A stretch of DNA of 64,000 nucleotides from Certhia americana (Eukaryota; Chordata; Aves; Passeriformes; Certhiidae): assembly GCA_018697195.1 (NCBI GenBank), contig CM031859.1:52932828-52996827 (forward strand), read 5' to 3'. Shown piece by piece: positions 62,735 to 64,000 of this stretch. The position numbers and the translations under genes were made by a program. The notes below the pieces were generated by a model that saw nothing but the letters and a program-made list of their open reading frames with translations, had not been told where the DNA came from and searched no databases. Within the stretch, counting starts at the first letter, position 1. Each line of letters starts with the position of its first letter.

Positions 62735-62823
62735 CAGTTCAGTGGTGGAACCAGCAGTGCTAACAGCTGGACTCAATGATCTTAAAGGTCATTTCCAATC
62801 TAAACAATTCTATGAATCTATGA
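62735..62823 (+). mobile_element. CR1 LINE extreme 3' tail
   Basis: Ends GGACTCAATGATCTTAAAGG, TTTCCAATCTAAACAATTC, TATGAATCTATGA, which is the last 80 or so bases of an avian CR1 including the terminal repeat. Confidence 0.88.
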
Positions 62824-64000
62824 ATTCACTGCAATTGAGTATGATGGATCCTCCTTGTATGAAATTTGGTTTTATTTTGTTCTTCACATGAACATGTCTG
62901 AAGAAACTACAGCAAATGCTGCTGTGAGGCATTGCACACTTCCAGTGCACAGGGAATGCAGTTGCCTTGTTACCAAGTTCACTGTAGGAAGTTCTACTCT
63001 GTAAACCAAATTGTTCTGTAATGCTCCCTCCAAGTAGGCATTGACAGATGTCTCATCAAAATGGGAGGGGTTCTTTCTGCCACTTCAGCCTTTTTTTCCA
63101 TCTGCTCAGCCAGCAGCCTTGTACCATCATGCTGGCATGAGGATCTTCCTCTTGTGAGCCCTGCTACAAATTGTGCAAGTCCACCTGCAGGCACAGTTGG
63201 ACTGCTCCTGTGGGAGCAGAACCTGCATGAAAAATACCTCATTAAAAACAACCTGTATGAAAATCTGCTTGGGCTTGAAAGAAGGATGAAATCATTTCCT
63301 TGTGTCTCTTCCCCATGGAGGTCTCCAGCATGATTCCAGACCAACAGAGATTTCAGAAAAGATTGCAGCAAATGCAGTTGCCTTCAGCTTTCACTCAATA
63401 GTCATGAATTCCAGCCTGCAAACTCACCTGTACAGCTTTCAGTGCAATAAATATTTTACTTGGAGAATTCATGTAGGGAATTCTTTTCTTGAGGTATTTC
63501 ACAACAGACTAAAATAATTCTGGAGAAAATTCCAATTTTTTTCTTTCCTCAGGCATTTTGAAGTCTAATAAGTTTCATTTCACCAAGCAATTTTTCAGCT
63601 AAGGTGGGCAAAAGAGTGGAAAGCAACAAAAAGGTGAACTACGCTGACTTATAACGTGCACACCAGATAATTTCATATAGAATTTAGAAGGCAATGCTGA
63701 TTCTTGAGTTTTCTGACAGATAAATGAGTGAACTAATGAAAAGGCATAAAAAACCAAATACATGGCCAAAAGAAAGAGGGACTGTAAGGGAGATGGAAGG
63801 TTCATAAAACAGATGGAATTTTCTTTTATGCTAGCAGTTTTCAAAATTTTTTCTTGCTACTAATGGAATACAACATTTTCAGAATATAACTTAAGAATTA
63901 AGGATGAAAAAATATTATAAAAATAGCACCTACATGTTTATATAGAAAATCTGTATTTTTTAAATTATTGTTAAAGAATGTAATGAGGTTGTGGCAAAAA
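62824..64000. other. Non-coding stretch to window end
   Basis: Overlapping ORFs on both strands at 62994-63371 have no usable splice context and chance-like composition. Nothing else was recognised. Confidence 0.55.

Overview
The window looks like bird nuclear DNA, probably from a passerine. Four short 3'-end fragments of CR1 LINEs lie at 15.5, 22.9, 46.4 and 62.8 kb. Each ends in degenerate ATTCTATGA-type repeats, as avian CR1 copies do. A solo retroviral LTR of the ERVK size and target-site class lies at 31.8-32.4 kb. Repeat density is low, base composition is AT-rich, and there are no Alu- or L1-like sequences. There are no bacterial features, CRISPR arrays, tRNAs or rRNAs, and no long intact ORF. 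Most ORFs of 60-160 codons are chance reading frames rich in L, S, F, I, C and K.

Layout. (1) 1-5.9 kb: no gene seen; a perfect 12-bp inverted repeat at 5.3 kb. (2) 5.9-21.6 kb: a minus-strand series of short open segments with usable splice sites and mostly compatible phases. I read it as the 3' part of one multi-exon protein-coding gene that I cannot identify. Its last coding exon is 5905-6246. Upstream candidates cluster at 6.6-7.1, 10.7-12.2 and 16.2-21.6 kb. The 5' end was not found. The chain was assembled by eye. Some acceptors have weak pyrimidine tracts, two joins do not fit, and a competing plus-strand chain could also be drawn, so confidence is moderate at best. (3) 22-31.8 kb: one CR1 fragment, an (AC)n microsatellite, and a pair of adjacent palindromes at 29.7 kb that could be regulatory. 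(4) 31.8-32.6 kb: the solo LTR in minus orientation between 6-bp target-site duplications, then a 29-bp tandem duplication. (5) 32.6-57.8 kb: mostly non-coding sequence with a 66-bp repeat present twice 2.2 kb apart (38.9 and 41.1 kb), a possible second LTR relic at 42.2-42.5 kb, a CR1 fragment and several short tandem duplications. (6) 57.8-64 kb: one isolated plus-strand exon candidate with strong splice sites near an X-box-like motif, then poly(T) tracts and a CR1 tail.

No functional system can be assembled from several genes here. The main product is the candidate split gene, a few mobile-element relics, and local repeat structure worth checking.
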